In this document: piece after piece, positions 46,153 to 55,941 of the stretch
Layout of the letters: the number at the start of each line of letters is the position of its first letter
How positions within the stretch are numbered: the stretch's first letter is position 1
DNA from: Fibrobacterota bacterium
GTDB lineage: Bacteria > Fibrobacterota > Fibrobacteria > UBA11236
Reading direction: 5' to 3'
DNA: 64,000 nt
Assembly (NCBI GenBank): GCA_028287505.1
Contig: JAQBPN010000071.1
Location: forward strand, 1-64,000
The notes under the pieces: model-generated
The model's database searches: none
What the model saw: the letters and a program-made list of their open reading frames with translations, nothing else
What the model was told of the DNA's origin: nothing
Made by a program: the position numbers and the translations under genes

Positions 46153-48831
46153 TTATCCTTTCCCGGAGGCCGCGCTTTTGAACTGCCGCAAATAGACGCG
46201 CACCCGCGCCTGATCCCGCGAACGGATCTCCGCCAATCGATCCACTTCCGCTTCCACCTTTTCCATTTCCTTGACGATGCCGGGAACCCGGCCGTCCAAT
46301 TTCAGGAAGACGGCTTTTGCCAGGGCCCATTTTTCCGGCGTGGAGCGCCCGGCGAACCAGGGCAGGTAGGCGGCGTCGTCCAGGGGCCGCTTCTTGATGA
46401 TGGGTTCGAGATTCCCCAACACCCATGCGAGCGCGGCCGCGTTGTGCTCGCGCCAGGATGCGATGTTCCTGGGGATGGACATCAGCTCATGGGGCCTTAG
46501 CGGACCGTGCAGGGCATAGTCCAGCGCACTGTCCACGACGCCTGCTTCCCGGAAACCGCCCAGGGCGGCAAGCAACAGATCCCTGGAAACCGGTGTGTGG
46601 GCTTTTTCGAACGCAAGCCGATAGGTGTGGAAAAGTCCGGGTCCGCCCCGGTTCGCGGAAACGGAGAGGGCCACCCGCGCCAAGGATGCATCGACTTTGC
46701 GGGGGTCTTTAAGGTACAGGGCGGCCATCGCCTGAGCCCGCGCGCCTGCCTGCTCGGATTTGCCTTGGCGGGCCAGCATGGAAAAGGCGCGGGAACGCAG
46801 GTCCGGAATCAATTCCCCTTCGCCGGGCCTGGCTTCCCAGCCGATCCGTTCCATCAGCGGATTCAGCAGGGAAGAGACGTAGGCGCCGAAGTCCGTTTCC
46901 GAAGCGGAATCGATCAGGTCCGAATCCACCTCTTCCAGGACTCCTATCAGGGATTGGACCACCTGCGGGCTGGTATCCGATGCGATGGGGATGAGCCTCT
47001 GCAACAATGCATCCGGACCCATTATCCCCGCGGTGGCGAGCGCTCCCAGGTTGCCCACGAAGGCATTCCGTTCCCGTTCCGTCAGAAAGCCGGGAGCCTG
47101 GACGGCCAGGGAGTCCATGGCGGCCTCGGAAAGCGTCCAGCGGTAGTATCCGCGCTCATCCTGATTGGGATGGCACAACGTCAAGGGGCCGGCGCCGGGG
47201 GTGAATTCCGCCTCGGGAGCGTCCAGCAGATAGTCGGCCGTGAAATCCTTGCCGCCCGACCGGCAATGGAAGACCATGGGAATCCGCCATTCGCGCGCGT
47301 CCACAGGAGCGCGCGGGGACAGGAGGAAACGTTTTTGTTTCAGGCGGATGGTCCCGCCCTGGATGGCCACGTCCACCAGGGGAACGCCGGCCTGATCCAA
47401 AAAGCCGGCCATGAGGGTATCCACATCCTTGCCTGCGGCCTTTCCCAGGCTGCTCCACAAATCCCCTGCCTGGGCATTCTTCCACGACCAGAGCTTCAGG
47501 TAATCCTTGATCCCATTTCGAAAGGTCTCTTCTCCCATCCAGGCTTCCAGCATGCCCAGGACTTCCTGTCCTTTATCGTATGCCAGTCCGTCGAAGGATT
47601 GGCTGGGATTGTCCGTGGGCAGGATTTGCGTGCGGATGGCGCGCGCCGTGGGCATGGCGTCCAGCATCATGGCCCATTGGCGGCCCGATACGGATCCTAC
47701 GGGGACTTTGAACCCGGGATAGACCTTGTCCACCGTCTTGTCTCCCATCCAGGAGGCGAAGGATTCGTTCAGCCAGAGATCGTTCCACCATTGCATGGTG
47801 ACCAGGTCCCCGAACCACAGATGGGACATTTCATGGGCCATGACGGAAGCGAGCCAGCTCTTGCGGTTGGTGGTGGCCTCCGTAGTGTCCAAGAGGATCA
47901 GGCTTTCCCGGAAGGTGATGGCGCCAGGATTTTCCATCGCGCCCGCCATGAATTCCGGAACCGCGATCAGGTCGAGCTTGGGATACGGGCAGCGGCCGCC
48001 GAAATAGTCCTCCAGGGAATGGAGCAAGGGCGCCGCCATGGACGCCGCGAATCCGGCCAGATGGGACTGCCCCTTGACCGTATAAACGCTTCCCGGCACG
48101 GACATGCCGGGAATGGGAACGCGGTCGAACTCGCCGACCGCCATAGCCATCAGGTAGGAGGGCATGGGATCGGTCCTGGCGAAGACGATTTTCCGGCGCG
48201 AGCCATCGGTGGTTTCCGAGGCGATGGGATAGTTGCCCAGGGCGGTGAGGCCCGCGGGAACCACCAGGGTCAGGTTCCAGGGGATCTTGAAGGCCGGCTC
48301 ATCGAAGCAGGGGAAGGCCTTGCGCGCGTCCCATGCCTCGAATTGGGAAAAGACATAATTGCGATCCTGGACCTTCACCTTGTACAGGCTGGTGCTTTGG
48401 GTGTTGAACGATTGGGTGAAGGCGATGCGCAGGGTGGCCGTGCCGGCCCGGAACGGCCGCTTGGCATGCAGGGATAGCAATCCGGCGGGTCGGACCGCGG
48501 CGTCCAAGGCGAAGCTTTCCCCGTTTTGCTCCAGGACCGCCGTCTTGATTGTCAGCCCCTCGGCGTGCAGGCGCAGGGAATCGGCGCCGGTGCCGATGCG
48601 CAGGGGAATGGCGGTCTCCCCGGAATAGCCCGACGAATCGGGATCGATTTCCAGCAGCAAATCCTGCGATAGGGGGGTGATGTCGGGGTCCAGGCGCATG
48701 GGATGGAGTGCCATAGGGACGGAGGTCCGATGGGAACCGTTACAACCTATAAAAATACACAGGAATGAAAGCCAAGCCGAGGCCAGACCGGCGGAAACCA
48801 GGGATGGGGGCAGGTCTTTTTTCGGATTCAC
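46153..48831 (-). CDS. M1-family aminopeptidase lipoprotein
   Basis: 892 residues. Signal peptide with lipobox (FIGC), so likely anchored at the outer membrane. The M1 domain has GAMENPGAITF (about residue 295, substrate N-terminus binding), zinc motif HEMSHLWFGDL (about 333) and NESFASWM 18 residues later with the third ligand Glu. A helical ERAP1-like C-terminal half follows. It removes N-terminal residues from peptides; here probably extracellular or periplasmic peptides. The start is a GTG at 48831 with GGAGG directly before it, closer than usual, so tentative. Confidence 0.93.
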   Translation of the reverse strand: MNPKKDLPPSLVSAGLASAWLSFLCIFIGCNGSHRTSVPMALHPMRLDPDITPLSQDLLLEIDPDSSGYSGETAIPLRIGTGADSLRLHAEGLTIKTAVLEQNGESFALDAAVRPAGLLSLHAKRPFRAGTATLRIAFTQSFNTQSTSLYKVKVQDRNYVFSQFEAWDARKAFPCFDEPAFKIPWNLTLVVPAGLTALGNYPIASETTDGSRRKIVFARTDPMPSYLMAMAVGEFDRVPIPGMSVPGSVYTVKGQSHLAGFAASMAAPLLHSLEDYFGGRCPYPKLDLIAVPEFMAGAMENPGAITFRESLILLDTTEATTNRKSWLASVMAHEMSHLWFGDLVTMQWWNDLWLNESFASWMGDKTVDKVYPGFKVPVGSVSGRQWAMMLDAMPTARAIRTQILPTDNPSQSFDGLAYDKGQEVLGMLEAWMGEETFRNGIKDYLKLWSWKNAQAGDLWSSLGKAAGKDVDTLMAGFLDQAGVPLVDVAIQGGTIRLKQKRFLLSPRAPVDAREWRIPMVFHCRSGGKDFTADYLLDAPEAEFTPGAGPLTLCHPNQDERGYYRWTLSEAAMDSLAVQAPGFLTERERNAFVGNLGALATAGIMGPDALLQRLIPIASDTSPQVVQSLIGVLEEVDSDLIDSASETDFGAYVSSLLNPLMERIGWEARPGEGELIPDLRSRAFSMLARQGKSEQAGARAQAMAALYLKDPRKVDASLARVALSVSANRGGPGLFHTYRLAFEKAHTPVSRDLLLAALGGFREAGVVDSALDYALHGPLRPHELMSIPRNIASWREHNAAALAWVLGNLEPIIKKRPLDDAAYLPWFAGRSTPEKWALAKAVFLKLDGRVPGIVKEMEKVEAEVDRLAEIRSRDQARVRVYLRQFKSAASGKG

Positions 48832-48890
48832 GCCTCCAGAAAGTAGGCTATATCCCCGCCGCGGTCAAGGGAACGCGGCTCGGGGATGGC

Positions 48891-50789
48891 TCACTCCAGA
48901 TAGGTGTATCCGTACAGTCCCGACCGGTAAATGGCCAGGAATTCCCTGCCTTCCAAGAGGGAAATCTTTCCCTCCTTGACGGATGCGGAAACCCAGGATT
49001 CCATGGTGCGCACCAGGTTCTTGTCGCTGAACTGCACGTAATCGAGAACGTCCGCCACCGACTCGCCGTCGATGACCTGCTCGATCTGATACCCATCTTT
49101 GCCTTTGCAGACGATGTGCACCGCGTTGGTATCTCCGAACAGGTTGTGCAGATCGCCCAGGATTTCCTGGTAGGCACCCACCAGATAGACCGCCACGTAG
49201 TAGCTCTCCTCCGGCTTGAGCTGGTGCAGGGGAACACTGCGGGAAAAGTCCCCCGGGCCGATGAAGTGATCGATTTTCCCGTCCGAGTCGCAGGTGATGT
49301 CCTGCAAGGTGACGGATTGGGTCGGCTCCTCGTCCAGCCGGGAGATGGGCATGATGGGAAAGATCTGATCGAAAGCCCAGGAATCCGGGAGGGATTGGAA
49401 CAGGGAGAAATTGCAGAAATACTTTTCCGCCAGCAGCATGGGGATGCTCTGCAGCTCGATGGGCGGGTGCTTCATCTGCTTGGCCAGCCTGTCCGCCTTC
49501 TGGGCGATGGACCAGAAAAGGCGCTCAGCCATGGCGCGGGTCTTGAGATCGACCATACCCAGGTTAAACCGGTCCAGCACCTCTTCGCGGGTCTGCAAGG
49601 CGTCGTGCCATCCTTCCAGCATGTTGTTGGAGGAGTAGTTCTTGTAGATGGTATGCATCTCCCGCAGGGTCTCGTGGTCTTGTTCGGTCACGGTGTGGAT
49701 CTGTTCATCCCAGTAGGGAGGCCGCGCGACTTCCAGGACGTTGAAGACCAGCACGGAGTGATGGGCCGTAAGGGCCCGGCCGGACTCGGCGATGATATTG
49801 GGGTGGGCCAGATTGTGCTTGTCCGAGACCTGGCAGATGGTGTAGATGACGTCGTTGGCGTATTCCTGGATGGAATAGTTGACGCTGCTGTTGCCCGTGG
49901 AGCGGGTGCCGTCATAGTCCACCCCCAGGCCGCCGCCCACGTCCACGAAATCGATCTTGCATCCCATGGCCTGGATCTGGATGAAGAACTGGGCGATCTC
50001 CTTCAGCCCCGCTTTGATCTTGCGGATGTTGGTGATCTGGCTGCCCAAGTGGAAATGGATAAGACGGATATAATGGAGGATGCCTTCTTCCCGCGCATAA
50101 TCCAGGGCTTCCAGGAGCTCGGAGGAGTTCAGGCCGAACTTGCTCTGATCGCCGCCGGAATCCTCCCATTTGCCGCTGCCGGAGCTGGAAAGCTTGATGC
50201 GGATGCCCACGTTCGGGGTCACGTTCAGGCGCAAGGCCATGTTCTTGATCAGCTTGAGCTCGTTGACCTTCTCGACCACGACGAAAATCTTCTTGCCCAT
50301 TTTCTGGGCCAATAGGGCGAGTTCGATGAACTCCTCATCCTTGTAGCCATTGCAGATGATCAGGGACTCGGGGTTGTCCATGATGGCCAGCACGGCGTGC
50401 AGCTCCGGCTTGGAACCGGCTTCCAGGCCGATGTTGAACTTCTTGCCGTGGCGGACGATTTCCTCCAGCACCGGGCGCTGCTGGTTCACCTTGATGGGGT
50501 AGACGTTGTAGTATTGTCCCTTATAGCCGTACTCCTTGGAGGCGGCTTCGAAACAATTGGAGATCTGCTCGATGCGATCGTCCAGGATGTCCGGGAAGCG
50601 CAACAGGACCGGCAGGCCCACGTCCCGGAAGGTCACTTCATCCACCAACTCTTTGAGATCGATCTCGAAGCCGTTGGTCCGCTGCGGGCTGACCGTGGCA
50701 TGGCCTTTTTCGTTGATGCCGAAATAGCCGACCCCCCAACCCGCCGTGTTGTAGAGTTCCCGGGAATCTTCAATCCGCCATTTGCGCAT
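48891..50789 (-). CDS. speA: Biosynthetic arginine decarboxylase
   Basis: 632-residue PLP-dependent fold-type III decarboxylase (arginine to agmatine, first step of polyamine synthesis). PLP lysine is in YPIKVNQ (about residue 96). Further landmarks: the HFHLGSQ barrel region, FVDVGGGLGVDYDG, the ESGRALTAHHSV substrate region and CDSDGKID. Length and motifs match bacterial SpeA. The start at 50789 is preceded by a purine-rich GGACGAG. Confidence 0.95.
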   Translation of the reverse strand: MRKWRIEDSRELYNTAGWGVGYFGINEKGHATVSPQRTNGFEIDLKELVDEVTFRDVGLPVLLRFPDILDDRIEQISNCFEAASKEYGYKGQYYNVYPIKVNQQRPVLEEIVRHGKKFNIGLEAGSKPELHAVLAIMDNPESLIICNGYKDEEFIELALLAQKMGKKIFVVVEKVNELKLIKNMALRLNVTPNVGIRIKLSSSGSGKWEDSGGDQSKFGLNSSELLEALDYAREEGILHYIRLIHFHLGSQITNIRKIKAGLKEIAQFFIQIQAMGCKIDFVDVGGGLGVDYDGTRSTGNSSVNYSIQEYANDVIYTICQVSDKHNLAHPNIIAESGRALTAHHSVLVFNVLEVARPPYWDEQIHTVTEQDHETLREMHTIYKNYSSNNMLEGWHDALQTREEVLDRFNLGMVDLKTRAMAERLFWSIAQKADRLAKQMKHPPIELQSIPMLLAEKYFCNFSLFQSLPDSWAFDQIFPIMPISRLDEEPTQSVTLQDITCDSDGKIDHFIGPGDFSRSVPLHQLKPEESYYVAVYLVGAYQEILGDLHNLFGDTNAVHIVCKGKDGYQIEQVIDGESVADVLDYVQFSDKNLVRTMESWVSASVKEGKISLLEGREFLAIYRSGLYGYTYLE

Positions 50790-51073
50790 GCTCGTCCTAG
50801 CCCTTAGGGATCGCCCGTTCCGGACGCCGCGCCTTTTCGGGGCGCGCGGCATAAATTTATCAATTTTTGCCGGAATGACGGGGGTTCCGGATCGGTAAAT
50901 GGAAGGGAACCCATGTTACATGTCCATTTCCCGCCGGGGGATCCGTAGGTCGGCGGAATTTATCTTGCTTGTAAGGCCCGTCCCCGCCACCCGGCTCTGC
51001 CGGCCGGCCTTGCCTCCCGTCTGTCCGGGCGGCCGGGCTCCGACGGTCTCGAGGCCCGGAAGGGGAGAATGCC

Positions 51074-51388
51074 ATGAAAACGACCGCCAAGAAAGCCGCA
51101 CCCCACCGCCAACCCGCGGGCGCGCGACGTTGGTCCAAGCAGGTGATGGAAACCAGCGACGCCATGGACCTGGAAAAAGGCGTTTTCACGAAAGCGGATC
51201 CGGCGGTTATAGCCCGGTCCCTCAAGCGTTCCGCCGAACGCAGCCGGCGGAAAAAGACAGACTCTTTCCGCTCGGCCATGTCCATGCTCAACTTCTATAT
51301 CAACCGGGGCGGAAAAAAACTTTCCAAGGAAAGGTTGCGCACCTTGGAGGCCGCCAAAAAAGAGTTGCGCGGCCTGTTCGGAAAGTGA
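51074..51388 (+). CDS. DUF3175-family protein
   Basis: 104 residues matching the DUF3175 consensus nearly end to end: RRWSKQVMETSDAMDLEKGVF, IARSLKRSAERSRRKK, the invariant SAMSMLNFYINRGG block and LEAAKKELRGLF. Function unknown; usually found near DNA-related or stress genes. The basic N-terminus suggests nucleic acid association, not shown. Confidence 0.9.
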   Translation: MKTTAKKAAPHRQPAGARRWSKQVMETSDAMDLEKGVFTKADPAVIARSLKRSAERSRRKKTDSFRSAMSMLNFYINRGGKKLSKERLRTLEAAKKELRGLFGK

Positions 51389-51404
51389 TGTCGTGGGCTG
51401 GCGG

Positions 51405-52070
51405 CTAGATGTCTTCCAGGGTGTCGTTGAGGAATCGCTCGAAGGGCATCAGCACCTTGAAGGCAGCGGCCGCCTCTTTGGCGAAGCCCGGGGCCAAGAC
51501 TTCCGCGTCCTTGAGCTGGCGCATGGCCAGGAAGTCCTTGTGGCGCAGCAGATCGATGTGCGTGTGCTCTTTTGAAAATCCCTGGGGCACCGTTTTCACG
51601 GTGTCGCCCGTCATGGCGCCGAATTGTTTTTTGAAAGCGGGCGCGGTGATGAGACGGCGGAAGAACTTCCCGTCTTCGGCGATGGCGTTGCGGATGGCCT
51701 TGAGCCATGGGGAAGAGGGCGTATAGGCGCCGCCGCCCAGGAAGCAATTGCCGGGCTCAACGTGCAGATAGTACCCGGCCCGCTCCTGGAACTTGTTCTC
51801 CTTGGCGCTGATATGCGCGCCGAAGTTGGTCTTGTACGGGGACTTGTCCTTGGAAAAGCGCGCGTCCCGGAAGATGCGGAAGCTGCATTTGCGCGGATCC
51901 AGGCCCTGGACGGACTTGTCGAACGCGGCGATGCGCTGGATGAGTTCGCCCACCAGGGTTTCGAAGTCCTCCTTGGCTTCCAGGTAAGCCGGCTTGTTCT
52001 CCAGGAACCAATCGCGATCGTTGTGCTTCTTCAACGCGGCCAGAAAAGCGAAAGTCCTTTTGGAAAGCAT
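51405..52070 (-). CDS. DUF2461-family protein (TIGR02453)
   Basis: 221 residues with the DUF2461 signature: KKHNDRDWFLENKPAYLEAKEDFETLV, RIFRDARFSKDKSPYKTNFGAHI, GYYLHVEPGNCFLGGGAY and ending in FLNDTLEDI. Widely distributed, function unknown. It starts one nt after the stop of the rlmI-type gene, so the two share a transcript. Confidence 0.9.
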   Translation of the reverse strand: MLSKRTFAFLAALKKHNDRDWFLENKPAYLEAKEDFETLVGELIQRIAAFDKSVQGLDPRKCSFRIFRDARFSKDKSPYKTNFGAHISAKENKFQERAGYYLHVEPGNCFLGGGAYTPSSPWLKAIRNAIAEDGKFFRRLITAPAFKKQFGAMTGDTVKTVPQGFSKEHTHIDLLRHKDFLAMRQLKDAEVLAPGFAKEAAAAFKVLMPFERFLNDTLEDI

Positions 52071-52071
52071 T

Positions 52072-53253
52072 TCAGCGCCCCCACTTTTGCAGGATGAAGA
52101 ATTTCAGGTACCGTCCCTCCGGAAAGGAGAGGTGATAGGGATGATCGAAAGGCTGCTCGCGGCTTTCCAGCACCTTGAGGCTGCACCGCGTGTTCACGCT
52201 GCTCTGGTGCAGGATCTTGATGAAGGTGCTCTGGTCCACGTGCGACGTGCAGGAGGAGGAAACCAGGATCCCTCCGTCCGGCAGCTTCTCCAGCGCCTTG
52301 GAATTGATGGTGGTATAGGCCTTGATGGCGTTGGTCAGCTGTTTCTTGTTCTTGGCGAAGGAGGGCGGATCCAGGATGATCATGTCGAATGCGCCGGGTT
52401 GCATCTCCTTCAGGAAATCGAAAACGTCCTGGGCCAGGAAATCCCCTTCATTGACCGCATGGCCGTTCAGGCGGAAGTTGCGCCGGCAATATTCGGTCGC
52501 GGGCTTGGAGATGTCCACGCTTACCACGCGCTTGGCCACGGATGCGGCGTACACGGAAAATCCGCCGGTATAGCTGAAACAATTGGCCAGGGTGCGGCCC
52601 TTGGCGTACTTGACCAGGGCCTGGCGGTTGTCCCGCTGGTCCAGGAAAAACCCGGTTTTCTGCCCCTCGATGACGTGGACCAGGAATTTGAATCCGTTCT
52701 CCTCGATTTCCACTTCCTGCACGTCCGTACCATGCAGGATACCCACGGGCTTGTCTTCCAGGCCTTCCATGGTCCGGATGGCCACGTCGCTGCGTTCCAC
52801 CACGGTCTTGGGGCCGTAGGCCTTGACCAAGCCCTCCACCACCAGCGGCTTGAGGCGATCCATTCCCATGGTGTGGAATTGCGCCACCAGGGTTTTATCG
52901 TATTTGTCCACCACCAGGCCCGGCAGACCGTCGCTCTCGGCGAACACGGCCCGGTAGGCATTGGTCCTGGCGGGCAGCCATTCCTCTTTGCGCCGGCGCA
53001 GCAGGCGGAAGCGTTCCGCGAAGAAACCGGCGTCGATGGGTTCGTCCCGGAGGGTGAGCATGCGTACGGCGATGTCCGTATGGCTGTTGTAGTAGCCGAT
53101 TCCCAGGAATTGCGATCCGCACAGAACCCGGACCACCACGCCATCCGGGATATGCGGCTTTTGCGCCAGGGCGCCGGAGAAGATCCAGGGATGTCCCGCC
53201 AGCACGCTTTTCAGGCGCTCATTGCGGATTTGAACTTTGTGCATTTCGGCCAT
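52072..53253 (-). CDS. RlmI/RlmK-type 23S rRNA cytosine-5 methyltransferase
   Basis: 393 residues. N-terminal PUA domain (KSVLAGHPWIFSGAL ... VRVLCGSQFLGIGYYN), then the linker ESDGLPGLVVDKYD, then a Rossmann methyltransferase with NCFSYTGGFSVYA (motif I), VVSVDISKPA (motif II), DMIILDPPSFAKNKKQ (motif IV) and SSSCTSHVD (motif VI). The order matches RlmI, which makes m5C in 23S rRNA. ATG at 53253 is used; an alternative ATG three codons later is possible. Confidence 0.92.
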   Translation of the reverse strand: MAEMHKVQIRNERLKSVLAGHPWIFSGALAQKPHIPDGVVVRVLCGSQFLGIGYYNSHTDIAVRMLTLRDEPIDAGFFAERFRLLRRRKEEWLPARTNAYRAVFAESDGLPGLVVDKYDKTLVAQFHTMGMDRLKPLVVEGLVKAYGPKTVVERSDVAIRTMEGLEDKPVGILHGTDVQEVEIEENGFKFLVHVIEGQKTGFFLDQRDNRQALVKYAKGRTLANCFSYTGGFSVYAASVAKRVVSVDISKPATEYCRRNFRLNGHAVNEGDFLAQDVFDFLKEMQPGAFDMIILDPPSFAKNKKQLTNAIKAYTTINSKALEKLPDGGILVSSSCTSHVDQSTFIKILHQSSVNTRCSLKVLESREQPFDHPYHLSFPEGRYLKFFILQKWGR

Positions 53254-53493
53254 GTGAATCCAAGGTGAAGGAGGCCCCAAATTAGAATTTTTTCGCGACT
53301 TATCGCCTGGCTCCCGGGGGAGGACTTTTCGGGCTATATCCCATGTTTGAATGCGGCTTTTCGACCCGGGCCCGGTACCCCCGGAACCCTTGGCTGGAGC
53401 GGACCGAATTACCTCTTTCCGGGTGATTTCCGGCCGTAGAATTGATATGCTCAACCTGGATCGCCCTTTTGTAATGCACATGCCGGGGATCCC

Positions 53494-54633
53494 ATGGAGT
53501 CGCTCATGATTGAAAATCTTGCCGTCCGGGAAACCACTAATGACCTTCTCCTGGAAGCGAATCTCGCCGCCTTGCGTAAATATCAGCCGGATATCGCGGA
53601 GGAAATCAGGAAGGCGGGAGAAGACGCGGAAATCCGGGTGACGGTTTCCCGCAGCGGACATCCGGTTCCCGTCATGAAGCAAAAGCCCATCAACTCTTTG
53701 GAAGATCCCATCCAGGAAGCGGAACAGATCGCCAGGCAGCTTCTCCCCGACCCGTTCCAGCAAAGGGTGATTTTCTTCGGTTTCGGTTTCGGGTACCATG
53801 TGATGCCATTCGTCCGCCTGGGATTCAGTCCCATCATAGTAGAGCCTTCCGCGGCCATGCTCCGGTTGGCCATGTCGAAGGTCGATTTCCGGGATGTCAT
53901 GCCTTACCTCTTTTTCCATCTCGGCAACGTCATTCCGGACATCCCCCGTTCCACCAAAGTCGTGGCCCTGCCGGCCTACGCCGAACTCTACCCGGACCAG
54001 ATCGGACGCCTTTCGGCGAAGATTATCGTCGATTACCCCACCAAGACCGACGACATCCACGAGGGAACATACTACGGCGCCTATCGCAACGTGACCTTGC
54101 TGAAGAATCCCTGCGACCTGCTCGTCTACCAGATGCTCCTTTTCCTGATCCGCCCCACCTTGATCATCGAGATCGGAGCCTGTCGCGGCGGGTCCGCCCT
54201 CTGGTTCGCGGACACGCTTCGCCTTATGGGAGGCGATCGGCGCGTCCACACCTATGACGTGGTTGCGGAAGGGGCCCCGGACATCCTCAAGGATCCGATG
54301 ATCACATACCACTTGGGAGGCCATGCCACCTTCGATCCGTCCATCATCCGCAAGGATGATCGGGTTTTCATCATCGAGGACTCGTCCCACACGTACGAGA
54401 ACACCCTGGAAGTGATGCATAAATTCGCGCCCTACGTGAGCCCGAACTCCTATTTCGTGGTGGAAGACGGCGTAGGCGGGCTGACCCGGCCGCATCTCAA
54501 CGGCGGTCCGCTGCGGGCCATCGAGGAGTTCATGCTGACCGATACCCGCTATGAAATCGATCAGCGTTGGGAACATTTTTACGGATCCAAGAACACCAAC
54601 TGCCTCAAGGGATTCCTGCGCCGGAAGATTTGA
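53494..54633 (+). CDS. Fusion of a Maf-like N-terminal region and CmcI-type (cephalosporin hydroxylase/O-methyltransferase) domain
   Basis: 379 residues. About 80-150 resemble the N-terminal domain of flagellin-modifying Maf proteins (RVIFFGFGFGYHVMPFVRLGF and IIVEPSAAMLRLA). From about residue 215 the CmcI/rhamnosyl O-methyltransferase family domain starts: LIIEIGACRGGSALWFADTL (SAM motif I), VHTYDV, FIIEDSSHTYENTLEVM and SYFVVEDGV. CmcI-like enzymes methylate hydroxyl groups on sugars or beta-lactams. Context in the glycan locus favours sugar O-methylation. The start is uncertain between 53494 and 53506. Confidence 0.78.
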   Translation: MESLMIENLAVRETTNDLLLEANLAALRKYQPDIAEEIRKAGEDAEIRVTVSRSGHPVPVMKQKPINSLEDPIQEAEQIARQLLPDPFQQRVIFFGFGFGYHVMPFVRLGFSPIIVEPSAAMLRLAMSKVDFRDVMPYLFFHLGNVIPDIPRSTKVVALPAYAELYPDQIGRLSAKIIVDYPTKTDDIHEGTYYGAYRNVTLLKNPCDLLVYQMLLFLIRPTLIIEIGACRGGSALWFADTLRLMGGDRRVHTYDVVAEGAPDILKDPMITYHLGGHATFDPSIIRKDDRVFIIEDSSHTYENTLEVMHKFAPYVSPNSYFVVEDGVGGLTRPHLNGGPLRAIEEFMLTDTRYEIDQRWEHFYGSKNTNCLKGFLRRKI

Positions 54634-54720
54634 AGGGCCGGGGCGGCGGCGTGCCGCTTGCGCCCGGCGGATCGCCCATGATAAGATCCTCATAGAGCCA
54701 AACGAGTTCCGGAGTGCAGA

Positions 54721-55941
54721 ATGCAAAAATGCCGCGCATGTGATTCAAGCATCAACCCCTTCATGTCCTTCGGGAAACAGCCCATCGCGAACGGCTTCCT
54801 GGCGAAGGATCAGTTCCCCAAGGAATACTTTTTTGAAATGCAGGTGGCCTCCTGCCCCAAATGCGGCCTTTTCCAGCTCATCGAGCAGCCGGACAAGGAA
54901 ATGATGTTCCACGGGAACTATGCCTTCTTTTCCGGCACGTCCTCGGCGATGCAAAAGCATTTCGCCGGCTACGCCGAAATGGTGAAAACGGAATATCTCA
55001 AGGAGCCGGATCCCTTCGTGGTCGAAATCGGAAGCAACGACGGGATCCTGCTGGTCAATTTCGCCCAGGCCGGTATCCGGCACATGGGAGTGGAACCTTC
55101 CGCGAATGTGGCCGATGTCGCCCGCAAGCGCGGCGTCCAGACCCTCAACAAGTTCTTCAACCGGGAAACGGCGGTCGAAATCGTCGCGGGGCAGGGAAAG
55201 GCCGATGCCTTCATGGCGGCCAACGTCATGTGCCATATTCCCTTCTTCCATTCCGTGATCGAAGGCATCGACGCGCTGCTCAAGGACCGCGGCGTGGTGA
55301 TCTTCGAGGAACCCTACCTTGGCGACGTTCTCGCCAAAACCTCCTATGATCAGATCTACGATGAACACGTTTTCCTGTTTTCCCTGACCTCCATCGCCTA
55401 CGTTTTCGGCGTGCACGGTTTCGAACTGGTGGACGTGCATCCGCAGGAAACGCACGGCGGGTCCATGCGTTATGTCCTGGCGCGCAAGGGCATGCGCCCC
55501 GTTTCCGCGAAAGTCGGCCAATTCCTCAAGGCGGAAAAGGACGCGGGCCTGGACAAGCCGGAAACCTATGCCAAATTCAAGGCAGCCTGCGAAAAATCGA
55601 AACGTGAATTGACCGGCCTCCTCGGGGATCTGAAAGCAAAGGGCAAACGCGTGGTGGGGTATGCCGCCACTTCCAAGAGCACCACCGTACTGAACTATTG
55701 CGGCATCGGACCGGACCTGCTGGAATATATCAGCGACACCACTCCCATCAAGCAGGGGAAGTTCAGCCCGGGCATGCACATTCCCGTATTGAGCAACGAA
55801 GTGTTCGCGGCGCGGTATCCGGACTATGCTTTGCTTCTGGGCTGGAACCACTCCCGGGAGATAATGGCCAAGGAACAGGCGTTCAAGCGGGGCGGGGGCA
55901 AGTGGGTGTCTTTCGTTCCCACCGTCGGGATCCTGGAATGA
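54721..55941 (+). CDS. NovU/TylC3-type sugar C-methyltransferase
   Basis: 406 residues with the three-part NovU/TylC3 architecture. An N-terminal zinc ribbon (C4, C7, C45, C48; KCRACDSS and SCPKCGL), a central SAM-binding domain (VVEIGSNDGILL) and a C-terminal domain (VVGYAATSKSTTVLNYC and GIGPDLLEYISDTTPIKQG). The catalytic His/Glu region is in VFLFSLTSIAY and ETHGGSMRYV. These enzymes add a methyl group to C3 or C5 of dTDP- or GDP-4-keto-6-deoxysugars. Overlap with the next gene is ATGA. Confidence 0.93.
   Translation: MQKCRACDSSINPFMSFGKQPIANGFLAKDQFPKEYFFEMQVASCPKCGLFQLIEQPDKEMMFHGNYAFFSGTSSAMQKHFAGYAEMVKTEYLKEPDPFVVEIGSNDGILLVNFAQAGIRHMGVEPSANVADVARKRGVQTLNKFFNRETAVEIVAGQGKADAFMAANVMCHIPFFHSVIEGIDALLKDRGVVIFEEPYLGDVLAKTSYDQIYDEHVFLFSLTSIAYVFGVHGFELVDVHPQETHGGSMRYVLARKGMRPVSAKVGQFLKAEKDAGLDKPETYAKFKAACEKSKRELTGLLGDLKAKGKRVVGYAATSKSTTVLNYCGIGPDLLEYISDTTPIKQGKFSPGMHIPVLSNEVFAARYPDYALLLGWNHSREIMAKEQAFKRGGGKWVSFVPTVGILE

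Noticed and set aside
46507-48477. 656-codon plus-strand open frame antisense to the M1 aminopeptidase
   Set aside because: Gly/His/Arg-rich without domain motifs; the minus strand carries GAMEN and HExxH motifs.
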